NCBI RefSeq assembly: GCF_901000735.1
Contig: NC_081548.1
Coordinates: 14,453,177-14,517,176 of the forward strand
Direction: 5' to 3'
DNA from: Corylus avellana
Lineage: Eukaryota; Streptophyta; Magnoliopsida; Fagales; Betulaceae
Length of the DNA: 64,000 nt
Part shown: in pieces, positions 55,001 to 64,000 of the stretch
Position numbering within the stretch: the first letter of the stretch is position 1
Layout of the letters: the number at the start of each line of letters is the position of its first letter
Notes under the pieces: generated by a model
What the model was told of the DNA's origin: nothing
Seen by the model: only the letters and a program-made list of their open reading frames with translations
Database searches by the model: none
Program-made: the position numbers and the translations under genes

Positions 55001-56234
55001 GCCCTCTCCTCTACCTGATAGCTGGAAACTGAAAGAGATATTTGCTACAGGGGTTATTCTTGGAGGATACTTGGCATTGATGACTGTCATATTCTTCTGG
55101 TTAATGAAGGAAACTGACTTCTTCCCTGTAAGAGATTTCTATTGCTTAAAAATGCTTTGATGGTAGCTTTATTTATCTTTGTAAAACTTTTGTTTAATAT
55201 GATTTCTGCTCTTGCAATTTCAGGACAAATTTGGTGTCAGACACATCAAGGATAGCCCCAAAGAAATGATGGCTGCTTTATACTTGCAAGTGAGTATTGT
55301 GAGCCAGGCTCTGATATTTGTGACTCGATCTCGCAGCTGGTCCTTCGTCGAACGCCCTGGACTGCTACTACTCACCGCTTTCGCAATTGCACAACTGGTA
55401 AGAATCATGGTGTCATGCATTTCAAGATGCAATTAAACACAACTCTTTTTCTTTATCATTGGTTACACAAAGGGGAGTCAAGGGAAATGGAATGAAAATG
55501 AAAAAAAACCAGATGATCTGTGGAAACAAAGGTTGGTGTGTTATGATGTTACAAGAAGCTAACTTATTATGGTCTTCTCAGATTGCAACTGTCATTGCTG
55601 TATACGCCAACTGGGGCTTTGCCAAGATACACGGAATGGGTTGGGGATGGGCTGGAGTCATCTGGCTTTACAGCATTGTCTTCTACATTCCACTTGACAT
55701 AATCAAATTTGCCATCCGCTACATCTTAAGCGGGAAGGCTTGGCTGAACTTGCTAGACAACAAGGTTTGTTTTCTCTTATGTTTGTGAAAGTAGAATTAT
55801 GCAGAATCAGCTAGTAGTTGGATGGATTACTTAACTGAAACTCTATGTAACAACAGACTGCCTTTACCACCAAGAAAGACTATGGCAGGGGAGAGAGAGA
55901 GGCTCAATGGGCTCTTGCTCAGAGAACCCTCCATGGGCTTCAACCACCAGAAACTACTACTCTCTTCCCTGAAAAGAGCAGCTACAGAGAGCTGTCTGAG
56001 ATTGCAGAACAAGCCAAGAGGCGAGCTGAGGTTGCAAGGTAAGTCACCATTTTTATCTTGTGTGTTTAAACTCATGAGATATATATAAGATCTTCCCCCA
56101 TGAATAATCATGTTTCTTTCTCGATTTGCGGCTATAGGCTTCGAGAGCTTCACACGCTCAAAGGGCACGTCGAGTCGGTGGTGAAGCTGAAAGGGCTGGA
56201 CATTGAGACAATCCAGCAGCATTACACAGTGTGA
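49007..56234 (+). CDS. Plasma-membrane H+-ATPase, P-type (AHA/PMA family), complete
   Basis: Pumps protons out of the cell using ATP. I assembled 16 exons with GT-AG introns: 49007-49063, 51291-51410, 51510-51746, 52514-53275, 53394-53516, 53619-53723, 53822-53966, 54047-54211, 54326-54564, 54655-54687, 54775-54856, 54967-55127, 55224-55397, 55582-55764, 55857-56038, 56138-56234. They total 2865 nt, 954 residues, normal for the family, with no stop or frame break. Motifs: TGES at 187-190 (actuator), phosphorylated Asp334 in DKTGT, GDGVND at 592-597, membrane Asp689 in AILNDG matching the proton-binding Asp of AHA2, and C-terminal QQHYTV whose Thr953 is the 14-3-3 phospho-site. Wording fits the PMA4/AHA1-3 clade better than AHA4/AHA11 (moderate certainty). 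Start [19 protein letters not shown] is in good context. The 3' untranslated region runs to roughly 56560. Confidence 0.97.
49064..51290 (+). other. Long first intron (2.2 kb) of the H+-ATPase gene
   Basis: GT at 49064 and AG at 51289-51290. It contains four GGATCAT units (49696-49725), A-runs and a TATATA run near 50950. Small frames in it (49111-49644, 50489-50770) are not genes. A long 5' intron is often the site of transcription enhancement in plants, but nothing in the sequence proves this here. Confidence 0.85.
52048..52299. mobile_element. Tourist-like MITE in intron 3 of the H+-ATPase gene
   Basis: 252 bp, ends GAGCATGCTTGGAATTATGT and TGCATATCCAAACAAGCCC, flanked by TTA at 52045-52047 and 52300-52302. 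Internal words (TTTTAAGTCAAAAAGTG, GGCTTTTTGGACC-like, AGTGTTAAAGCAC-like) match the MITE at 18633-18867 in the same order, so both belong to one family. It lies clear of both splice sites. Confidence 0.88.
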
Positions 56235-56559
56235 AGAAGCAGAAGCAAGAGTTATCAGAGGGGGAGAAGGGCAGCATGCAGTTTGATGCCCTCCCTGCAC
56301 AAACCAAGGAGAGAAAAAAGAAGGCCTAACTAGTTAAACCTTTCTAGATAGGATGACATGTTTGTGCTAAAAACTCTCCTCTTTTTACTTTTTCCGTACG
56401 TATTTTGAGTGCCGAAGAAAGGGTTGTCTTTGGTTTCTTCCTGCTCTGGTGTAGGAGCGGTGTAGTTACTTTTTTTCACACAGCTTTTCTAGCTTTAAGT
56501 TGTGCTCCTTTTTCCTTCCTTCTGATGAGCCTTGGTGCTGCTATGTTAATCTTTTAAAT

Positions 56560-57169
56560 GCTTTCCATGTTGTATGCCGTCATCAAATGGCAATGACCAA
56601 ATGTAAACATATATAATATCTGAGATGGACCTGGGAGAATAAGAGTGCATGGAACTTTTACGGCCATGTTCAAATTCTGGATTTCTTGATGAGTAGCTAC
56701 ACATCTTGGTAATCATAACATTGAATATATAAGGAAACTTAACTTTCCAATTCAAAATGAAAATCCTAATCACATTAAGAATCCTAGCTAGATGAAGTAC
56801 AAGTCCCCGGAGTCTTTCGGGGGTGGCTCGTTAGGGGTGGCCAAGGCCCACCTCGATGGCACCATGAGTGGCTGCACCACCCTCAAATTCTTTGGGGCGT
56901 GGCTGGCCACCGATAGAAATCAGCTTTCAATTTGTTTTGTTTTTTTTTTCTTTTTAATTTGAGTTTTAGAAAAATAAGAAGTTATGTTTTTTTTTTCGGT
57001 AATTTTAATTAGGGCATATATATTGTTACTAAACTAAGGACTATGAATACTTATTCAATTCCACCATCCTTCATTCCTAGTAATAATTATTCATTTCTCT
57101 AATGGAATACCAATTCTAAGCATTATGAATCTTATCCCAAAAGGAATCCAAGTTAAATTAGGAATCTTT
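56560..57169. other. Downstream flank with a GGGGTGGCC-rich repeat
   Basis: 56790-56930 has GGGGTGGCTCG, GGGGTGGCCAAGGCC and CACCCTCAAA words similar to the middle of the inverted arms at 38640 and 40620. No gene is visible. Confidence 0.5.
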
Positions 57170-57617
57170 GGTGGTGTTACCATTCCACTAAACACTATTC
57201 ATCTCATTTTTTCCAAAAAAATCAATATTAAAACATTTTTACTTTTTATATCACACAATTCACTTCTTATATTACATCATTTACTTTTTACGACTATTTA
57301 AATAAAAAAAAATTACCACAAAACAATTTTTTTTTTAGTTTTCAATACTACTTTTTCACTTTTCTATATCAATCATTATATATATATTTTTAATTTAAAA
57401 TAAATAAATAGTGCCATATTGCCATGTTGTTTAACAAACAAGGTCATTGTTCTAGAAAGAATTCTTATATCACATCATTTACTTTTTACTACTAGTCAAA
57501 TAAAAAAATTACTACAAAGCAAAATTTTTCTACTTTTTTATACCAATCATTTTTTTTTTAAAAAATTTAAAATAAATGAACAGTGTCGTGTTGCCATGTT
57601 GTTTAACAAACAAGGCC
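57170..57617. mobile_element. MITE with internal tandem duplication
   Basis: Related in reverse to the MITE at 37131-37403 (CATCATTTACTTTTTA, CAAATAAAAAAATTACTAC, TTTAACAAACAAGGCC). A unit of about 170-200 bp is present twice: 57268-57465 and 57466-57637, each ending TGTTTAACAAACAAGG and GTTCTAGRAAGAATTC. End positions are approximate. Confidence 0.65.
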
Positions 57618-58015
57618 TTTGTTCTAGGAAGAATTCTAGTCAAAGTAGAAAGCTTTGCAATCCTAATCTCATTATGAATCTTTATCTAACTAGGTTTGAG
57701 AATTCTATTGAATTATTAATATTAGGATTCCTAATGGTTTCCAGCCCTTAATATCAATGACATTGCTTAAATGAGAATCCTTACCCAATTAGGTATAGAA
57801 ATCTTAACCATAGGCTTCCTTATTCCAATCAAATTGAAATTCCTACTTGTTTTAGGTTTACAAGTCAACCTTTCATTCTCACAAGAAAACTTGTAAAAGA
57901 AATCTAAACAACTTAAGAGATAAACAGGAAGGTCTAGCTTTAATTGGATGACAAATGATATTTCAAGAACGATAGAAAGGTCCTAATGTTTTAAGGAAAA
58001 TCCTATGCCTTTTAA

Positions 58016-58314
58016 GGGTACGTTTGGCATTGTGATTTTATAAACAAGAAGTGCTATGTTAATTCAAATCGCAAAAAATGAATCGTTTGAGATTACGTTT
58101 TAAAAAAATTGTGATTTGAAAATATAAAAAATTCGCATTTTCAAATTGCAAGCAATGTGGTGTTTTTTGAAAACGGGTAATTTTAAAGGGTAAATAACAA
58201 TTTTAAAGATCAAACTATAATTTTTCCGAACGCTTAACACCATTTTTAAAAATCATATTTTCAAATTTCTATTTTTAAATTTAGCCTTTTGAAATTACAA
58301 CTCTAAACGAACCC
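58016..58314. mobile_element. Tourist-like MITE, 299 bp
   Basis: Ends GGGTACGTTTGGCATTGTGA and TTACAACTCTAAACGAACCC with TAA on both sides (58013-58015, 58315-58317). No coding. Confidence 0.8.
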
Positions 58315-58863
58315 TAAACTAAGGTGATGGGCACAAGTTCAAAATGTAGCTCCTCCTTGTATGGTGGTTCGATCACCATGCCAAAACAACTCAAAATTGT
58401 TTCTCTTCTCTTTCAAACACATGTCAAGACAATCAAAATTATATTTTGAAAGAAGACAACATCAAAAGAATGAAGAAAATCCATATGAGCAATCTATCAA
58501 TGCTTAAACAACAAAGCTATATATGTTAAGAATTCAAACATAAATAAGATCATATTAAATCAATGAAGAACATGCAATAAAATTGTCAATAATTGATTTA
58601 ATCGAACTGCAAACATGTTACTCAGAACCCCAAACATGTTTTGACATCAATCACTTAGACATACTTTCATTATGTACAAGCAAGAACAAATGAATTGACA
58701 CGTAATCAAGTTCCTAGACAATTCCAGCAACCCATGCATCATTATTTTCTTTCCCAATCATTATTTTCTCTCTTCCTGAGTTCTCAGTATATATAGTCTT
58801 TAATTTTTAGTTTCCTACTTATTATAATACGCTAACAATCCTAGTTCTGCTCGACCTCAGTTA

Positions 58864-59205
58864 GGGTACGTTCGGAATTGTGATTTCGCAAGAATAATTT
58901 TCGTTTTTAAAGATATCACAAAACATAAGGCGTTTGCCATTGCAATTTAAAAAGCACTTAATCTAAAATAAGGAAAAAAAATCTGCAATTTTTATAAGCA
59001 GGTTAGGGGTGCTTATTTGAAAAAGCACGAATTTAAACCAAAATCACGATTTCGCATAACAAATATTTGATAAAAAAAAAAAAAAGTTTAACATGTTTTA
59101 CCTAACGTCTTTGCGATTTTAAAAAGTAATGATTTCGAAAACTTAAATTTTAAAAACTCAATTTTTAAAATCGCACTTATTGAAACTGTAATCCCAAATA
59201 GACCC
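58864..59205. mobile_element. Tourist-like MITE, 342 bp, same family as 58016
   Basis: Starts GGGTACGTTCGGAATTGTGA after TTA and ends ACTGTAATCCCAAATAGACCC before TCA, so the target duplication is TTA with one change. Shares GTGATTTCG and AAAATCGCA-type words with the 58016 copy. Confidence 0.7.
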
Positions 59206-59675
59206 TCAGTATCTAAGCCTAAATATGCTCTTGGTCTTGGCCTTCATTCATGTGATGTCCATTGCAATTGGGTAACCTGATTTTTTTTTTTTTTTCCAAA
59301 TAATTTCTATTAATGGGTCGGCCATTGCCTCTTGGGCTCTGAGATCCATATCCTAAGTTTGGGCTTACCCGGAATCCACAGGTCCGTCCAAAAAATAGCA
59401 TTAAGTGTATTCCCTTCACTCTTCAGCAATCTCTCTTTTCATTATTTTTTTAATATTTATTTATATAATATAACTCATGGTATCCTAAATTCAATCCATA
59501 TATATATAAAATTCACCTTAGTTATAATAAATAAAAAAACTGGTTTTAAATCAATGCTTACAAAAATAATAAACCCAATTTTACTTTTGTTTAGAGCAGA
59601 TAACAATCTGGTCCACTGGTTTTGCTGTTTGGCATTGCTCTTGACATAATAATAAGCTTCTTTTTTTTCAATTTT

Positions 59676-60120
59676 TTAATTTTTTATAAGAACATTACAA
59701 ACCAGAAAAACTACAAAAAAAGGATGGTCCTTTCCGCTAACAAACCTAGAAGAATTGGAAGGGGAAGAGGGAAAGGAAATGCTGTCAGAGTGAGATCTGG
59801 CTGCGGCCCAACGTACCAAATAGTAGGCACAGAAGTTTGTATTTCGGTTAACCTTTCTAGCTTCCCAAGAGAAAGCAAAGGGAATAGAGTTTATAATATC
59901 AGAAATGACGGAGGAGATCCTCCAATCTTGAGATGAATTTGGCTGACGGAAAGCTAGGATAACCACTTCAGAATCTCCTTCGAGAATAAAGCAATCAAGA
60001 CTAAGTGAAGATGCTAAGGAAACCGCAAGACAGGATGCCAAAGCTTCTACCAAATTTGGAGAGCAAGATGGATTGTTCTGGGAGATCATTGCAATAATTT
60101 TGCCTTTAGAATCTCGACAA
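59676..60120 (-). pseudogene. LINE RNase H-like domain
   Basis: Minus-strand frame 60089-59676 reads VEALASCLAVSLASSLSLDC, then ILEGDSEVVI and VNRNTNFCAYYLVRWAA: the EA helix, EGDS acidic block and N-x-x-A-x-x-LA(R) end of the plant RNase H family (RVT_3 type) attached to LINE and reverse-transcriptase-like genes. Its family role is to remove RNA from hybrids. It follows the zinc-binding region in the element order. Confidence 0.8.
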
Positions 60121-60474
60121 ACTGCTGCCTGAGAAGAGAAAGAGTGCCGGATGGCTATATCAAAATTAATCTTGAACCAAAGATTTGGAAGGGCAATTCA
60201 ATTTTCCCCTAGTGCCTGTGTTGCTGGATGCCAAGCTTGAAAATGCTCAAGAGTGATTTTATTAATATGAGCGGAGACACTACGAACATCAGAGACAATT
60301 TTGTCATGAAAGGCTTTGTTTATGTAGAACCATAAGATGTCACATGCCACAGAGGCAAATATTTGGAACTTATAATGATCCTCGCGTGGAATACCAAGAT
60401 ATCTGCCTGGAGAAATAAGCAAATTTATCCATTCCACCATTGAAGAGAAATTGAAAGCTGCTGAGTCCAATGGC

Positions 60475-60700
60475 CAGAAGAATTACGCCAAACAACACGA
60501 GCAAAAACACAGTTGAAAAACAGATGATGCATGGAATCAGTAGCCACTTTATAAAGAGGACAAGAAGTATCAAATATGGAAGGAAACAATTGGCTTAATC
60601 GCTCCTTAGTTGGAAGAATGTTCCAAGCTATTTTCCAGAAAAATAATTTGAGCCTGTCGTTGAGATTTAGCTTCCATAATGATTTCCAACAAAGAGAGGA
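60475..60700 (-). pseudogene. LINE zinc-binding reverse-transcriptase domain (zf-RVT)
   Basis: Minus strand reads LKLFFWKIAWNILPTKERLS, then CPLYKVATDSMHHLFFNC and ARVVWR: the W-x-x-LPT-x-x-L start and the C-x2-7-H-x3-4-C pattern of the zf-RVT domain that follows reverse transcriptase in plant LINEs. The first of the usual Cys residues is followed by PLYK instead of the common PLC, a likely loss of a ligand. Confidence 0.8.
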
Positions 60701-61200
60701 AGGATCAATGTTGGGGAGGATGGAAGAACATGCAAAAATAAAGTGATAGGCTGATGAAGTGGAGAAACGTCCTGAAGTGGACGGAGTCCAGATGTACTTT
60801 GTCTTGGATTTGTGGAGATACGAATTTTTAGAATTTCATGAGCTGATACAGGATCAAACAAAGCGTCAATGGAAGAAAACTTTCAATTGGTGGAAAAAAG
60901 ATTGATTAGATCCTTAATTTGAAGAGAGGGAAGATTTTGATTGCTTGGGAATTTGGGCATAAGATTGAAAGATGGAATAGTAGGGATCCAATTTGAGGAC
61001 CAGATAGATGTGAAAGAGGACCTTTAGACCTTTAGACAAGCTCCCACTGAAATATATGATTTGATTTTTTGAATACCTTTCCAGAGCCAGGAGGCAGAAG
61101 AGGGATTAGGGGATGAAACAAAATTCGCATATTTGATATATTTATTCTGAAGCTGTTTGACCCAGAGACAATCAGCGTTTGAAAGCAATTTCCATCCCAA

Positions 61201-62332
61201 CTAGGCTATGAGAGACAAATTAAATTCATGCTCACGACGAAATCCAAGCCCTCCAGCATTGCGCGGGAGACAAATAGAGCTCCATGATTTCAAGGAGAGA
61301 TTTTTGGATTTATCTTTTGGAAAACCCCACCAAAAGTTTTTGAAAGACTTATCAAGGGAAGAAGACAAAAAGGAAGGGAGAAGGAAAGTGCTCATAGCAT
61401 AAGAAGGGATTGTAGTTGCAACCGATTTAATAAGCATTGTACGTCCAGCTTGAGACAAAGTCTTAGCTTGCCAACCCTCCATTTTGCCAGAAACCTTCTC
61501 CAAGATATCCTGAAAAGCTGCAGTTTTGGATCTACCAAAGAAGAGAGGAACACCAAGGTATTTGGAAGTTGCCAAAGCCTGCTTGTAGGGAAAGACGCCC
61601 CAAATACTGGTGATAGTAGAGGCAACAACATTTTTGCTAAAGTGGACTAAAGATTTAGAAATATTGATAGCCTGTCCAGACCAAAGGCAGTATTTATCCA
61701 AGCATGATTTGATAATAACTGCTTCTGCAGAAGTGGCTTTAGCAAAAATAATGAGATCATCCGCAAACAAAAGATGTGTAATCGGGGAGCAATTGCGAGC
61801 AATTTTGATTCCTTTAAGAAGGTCATGAGATTCTTGTTGAAGAAGAAGCCGAGAGATGACTTCTGTGCCAAAAATAAAAAGAAAGGGCGATAAGGGATCC
61901 CATTGACGAAGCCCTTTGGCTGGGGACCAAAGGGGCTTCCATTGATGAGAATGGAGAAGGAGGGAGAAGTAATGCAAATTCGAATCCAATTGATCCCAGT
62001 TGAATGAAACCCAAGTTTTGATAGAATAGCTAGAAGAAAATTCCATTCTATTCGATCAAAAGCTTTTTCCATGTCAATTTTAATAGCCATAAGTCCTCCT
62101 CGCCCTTTCTTAGAGTTGAGAGAGTAAAGAAGTTCATGAGCCAAAATAGTATTATCTTGAATATTCCTGGAAAGAACAAAGACAGATTGATAAGGAGAAA
62201 TGAAGTGATGAAGCAAACCTTTGAACCGATTGGCCAGGATCTTTGAAATGATCTTGTAGATAATATTACACAAGCTAATAGGTCTAAACTAATCCACAGA
62301 AGATGCACCCAATCGTTTGGGAATGAGAGCAA
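61201..62332 (-). pseudogene. LINE reverse transcriptase, two overlapping frames
   Basis: Upstream frame (62273-61920) has SKILANRFKGLLHHFISPYQ, SRNIQDN and KIDMEKAFDRIEWNFL. The reading then changes frame near 61945: GLRQWDPLSPFLF, THLLFADDLIIF (catalytic FADD at 61756-61767), SKSLVHFS, KYLGVPLFFGRSK and GWQAKTLSQAGRTMLIKSV. The Asp in DMEKAFD and both in FADD are kept. RQGDPLSP has become RQWDPLSP, and the frameshift lies between INGSP and KGLRQ. It stops at 61201. Confidence 0.9.
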
Positions 62333-62353
62333 TAAAAGAGTGATTTTGCTTTT

Positions 62354-63113
62354 TCAGAAGATGATTTTTCCCGAAAATATCTCAAATGCTTGAAAGCACC
62401 ACATCTTTAATTGTGCTCCAATATTTCTTATAAAAGAGAGCAGTAAACCCATCAAGGCCAGGAGTTTTTGTAGAACTAATACTGGATAAGACGGAGAAAA
62501 TCTCTTCTTCCGAAGGAATGGCACAGATAGCATCGTTATTTGCATAAGAGATACAATTATCAAAGAGTGTAATAGGTCTTCATCTAAGTTAAAATAAGGC
62601 CTCAAAATGAGAAGTAAAACAATTACCAATTTCAAGTCTATCAAAAGTCCAGTCCCCAGAAGGCATTTTTAAGAAATCAATTGCATTCCTCTGTCTTTTG
62701 ATAATAGTAGAAGCATGGAAGAACTTCATGTTCAAATCTTTACATGTAAGCCAAAGCTCTCTAGATTTATTCCTCCATAGAGATTCTTCCTGAATAAGCA
62801 GATCATCCATAATTTTTTGAAAATTTTCTTATAAATCACGAGTTTGAGTAAAAGGAACAAATTGCTAAATGAAATCAAGTTGCTGCAAGGTCGAAGCAAT
62901 CTGTTTTTGAATATTTCCAAAATGGGAAGAATTCCAAGCTTTGAGAGCAGCTTTGGTAGCTTTGAGTTTCTTGGCTAGGATGAAGGGGGGAGAGCCATTG
63001 AAACAAGGACTCCAAGCCTTAGAAATAACCGAACCACAAGAAGGGTCATAAGTCCAAAATTCTTCAAACCTAAAAGGTCTAGGTAGATAAAGATTTGAAG
63101 GAGCTGTATCCAA
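62354..63113 (-). pseudogene. LINE linker between endonuclease and reverse transcriptase
   Basis: Frames 63113-62865, 62810-62589 and 62644-62354 read FRFEEFWTYDPSCGSVISKA, KLKATKAALKAWNSSHFGNI, EESLWRNKSRELWLTCKDLN and KFFHASTIIKRQRNAI: the W-x-x-HFG, LWRxKSRExWL and FFHxSxxxRRxxN words that always precede the reverse transcriptase in this LINE group. Stops and frame changes split it into at least three pieces. Confidence 0.85.
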
Positions 63114-63179
63114 AATGATTGGGTTGTGATAAAAAGAATGCGCAAGGAGGTTCTGAATAAAGAAGTGGGAAATAAATGA

Positions 63180-63826
63180 ATCTAGTGAGAATTTGCAATT
63201 CCTCGATCAAGACGCTCCTTAATAAGATGGTGACCTTGTCGTTTATTAGACAAAGTGAAAGGGTTACCAGAAAACCCTAGATCAATCATACCAAAAGAAT
63301 CTAGAAAGCTATGTAATGAGTCATTAGAGGAGCATGCATAAGGCCTACCGCCATATTTTTTAGATTGAGATAAAATCATATTAAAGTCCCCAATGCATAG
63401 CCACGGACCAATATAATCCTTGCCCGCATCCATCAGAGAATTCCAAAAGCTAGATTTATTTTTATGTACAGGAGGACCATAAATACAAGAAAGTAACTAG
63501 GGAGAATTAAAAGGATTAGAGTAGCACCAAACATTTATTGTGTTAACAGTAGTCGAAATACATTCTACATTCACACCATGACACCAAACTAACAAAACCC
63601 ATCCCTTAGAGCCAGAGGGGGGAGTATGCACCACCAAATAAAAACCTAGTATATTTAAGACAACAGTGGCATTAGAAGGTTGAGTTTTAGTTTCAGACAA
63701 AAAAAAGATATCAAGAGAATGTATTCGAATCTTAACCTTTAAGCTACGAATTGCAGAGGCACGGGTTAACCCTATGCAATTCCATGCTAAGAACATCATG
63801 CAGGGGGAGGAGGCCTCACCCGGCAC
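63180..63826 (-). pseudogene. LINE endonuclease (AP-endonuclease type), broken
   Basis: Minus strand carries LAWNCIGLTRASAIRSLKVK, IFFLSETKT, then a stop and a second frame with WLCIGDFNMI, FSGNPFTLSN and RLDRGIAN. These are the WNCRGLG, SETK, GDFN and LDR blocks of plant LINE endonucleases, which nick the target DNA. The first block has Ile for Arg. The two frames are separated at about 63434-63496, and the usual end of the domain is missing its SDH-type motif. Confidence 0.85.
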
Positions 63827-64000
63827 TCCTCCAAAATCTCCAAATCCTCTAGTGAATCATCAACATGACCAGGAAATGATAGATTGTCCAGCTCACTTCC
63901 ATACACAGTCATTAAAAAGCCTGCGCCTTCCCTTATATGCCCTGAAATAACAAAGTGAAGGAGGAACCGTAGTCGCAGCCAAAGAAGCTGTAGTGGAGCT

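Larger units (their letters stand above)
59659..64000 (-). mobile_element. L1-type LINE, minus strand, degenerate; 5' end outside window
   Basis: One element in the order endonuclease, reverse transcriptase, zinc-binding region, RNase H, then an A-rich 3' end (TGAAAAAAAAG on the minus strand at about 59659-59668). Its 5' end runs past 64000, where the minus strand carries LDNLSFPGHVDDSLEDLEIL, perhaps the end of ORF1 or a linker. Many stops and frameshifts show long inactivity. Confidence 0.88.

Noticed and set aside
55827..56300. 157-codon minus-strand frame at the 3' end of the H+-ATPase gene
   Set aside because: Antisense to exons 15-16, which encode the conserved regulatory C-terminus.

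Overview
The window is nuclear DNA of a flowering plant, almost certainly a eudicot and perhaps a woody one; I cannot name the species. The evidence is a 16-exon plasma-membrane H+-ATPase gene with GT-AG introns, plant-type CACTA, hAT, Copia, Gypsy-like, LINE and SINE elements, many Tourist-like MITEs, and AT-rich intergenic DNA with long homopolymers. Two runs of exactly 100 N (8803-8902, 35344-35443) show a scaffolded draft assembly.

Layout. 1-8802 and 18877-27691 are two nearly identical copies of one 8.8 kb block. The block holds the body and 3' end of a decayed CACTA element, part of a long minus-strand LTR, a 606-bp segment, and the start of a long plus-strand LTR. Copy A is cut by the window start and by the first N gap. 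Copy B continues on both sides: upstream to the transposase start at 17899, downstream through the full LTR to 28875, where it looks like a solo LTR. Between the copies lie an orphan epoxide-hydrolase-like exon, a LINE tail, a second CACTA fragment with a hairpin-rich 3' end, a Copia LTR plus broken gag, and a minus-strand Copia LTR.

28.9-48.5 kb is a transposon graveyard: a TRIM-like LTR element, a LINE tail, a nearly intact hAT (DUF4371/TTF-finger) transposase, several MITEs, a 2.4 kb element with inverted arms of about 540 bp and a 10-bp target duplication, a Copia pol remnant with an internal duplication, and a Myb/SANT-like remnant split by a tRNA-derived SINE.

48.6-56.7 kb holds the only clearly functional host gene: a complete P-type H+-ATPase (954 codons in 16 exons) with a TATA box, a 2.2 kb first intron and a Tourist-like MITE in intron 3. 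56.8-59.2 kb carries three more MITEs. From 59.66 kb to the window end is a degenerate L1-type LINE on the minus strand (endonuclease, reverse transcriptase, zinc-binding domain, RNase H).

I found no convincing undescribed system. What deserves a second look is structural: the possible false duplication, nested insertions with readable target-site duplications, palindromic repeat arrays, and a hAT transposase one homopolymer slip away from a full-length frame.
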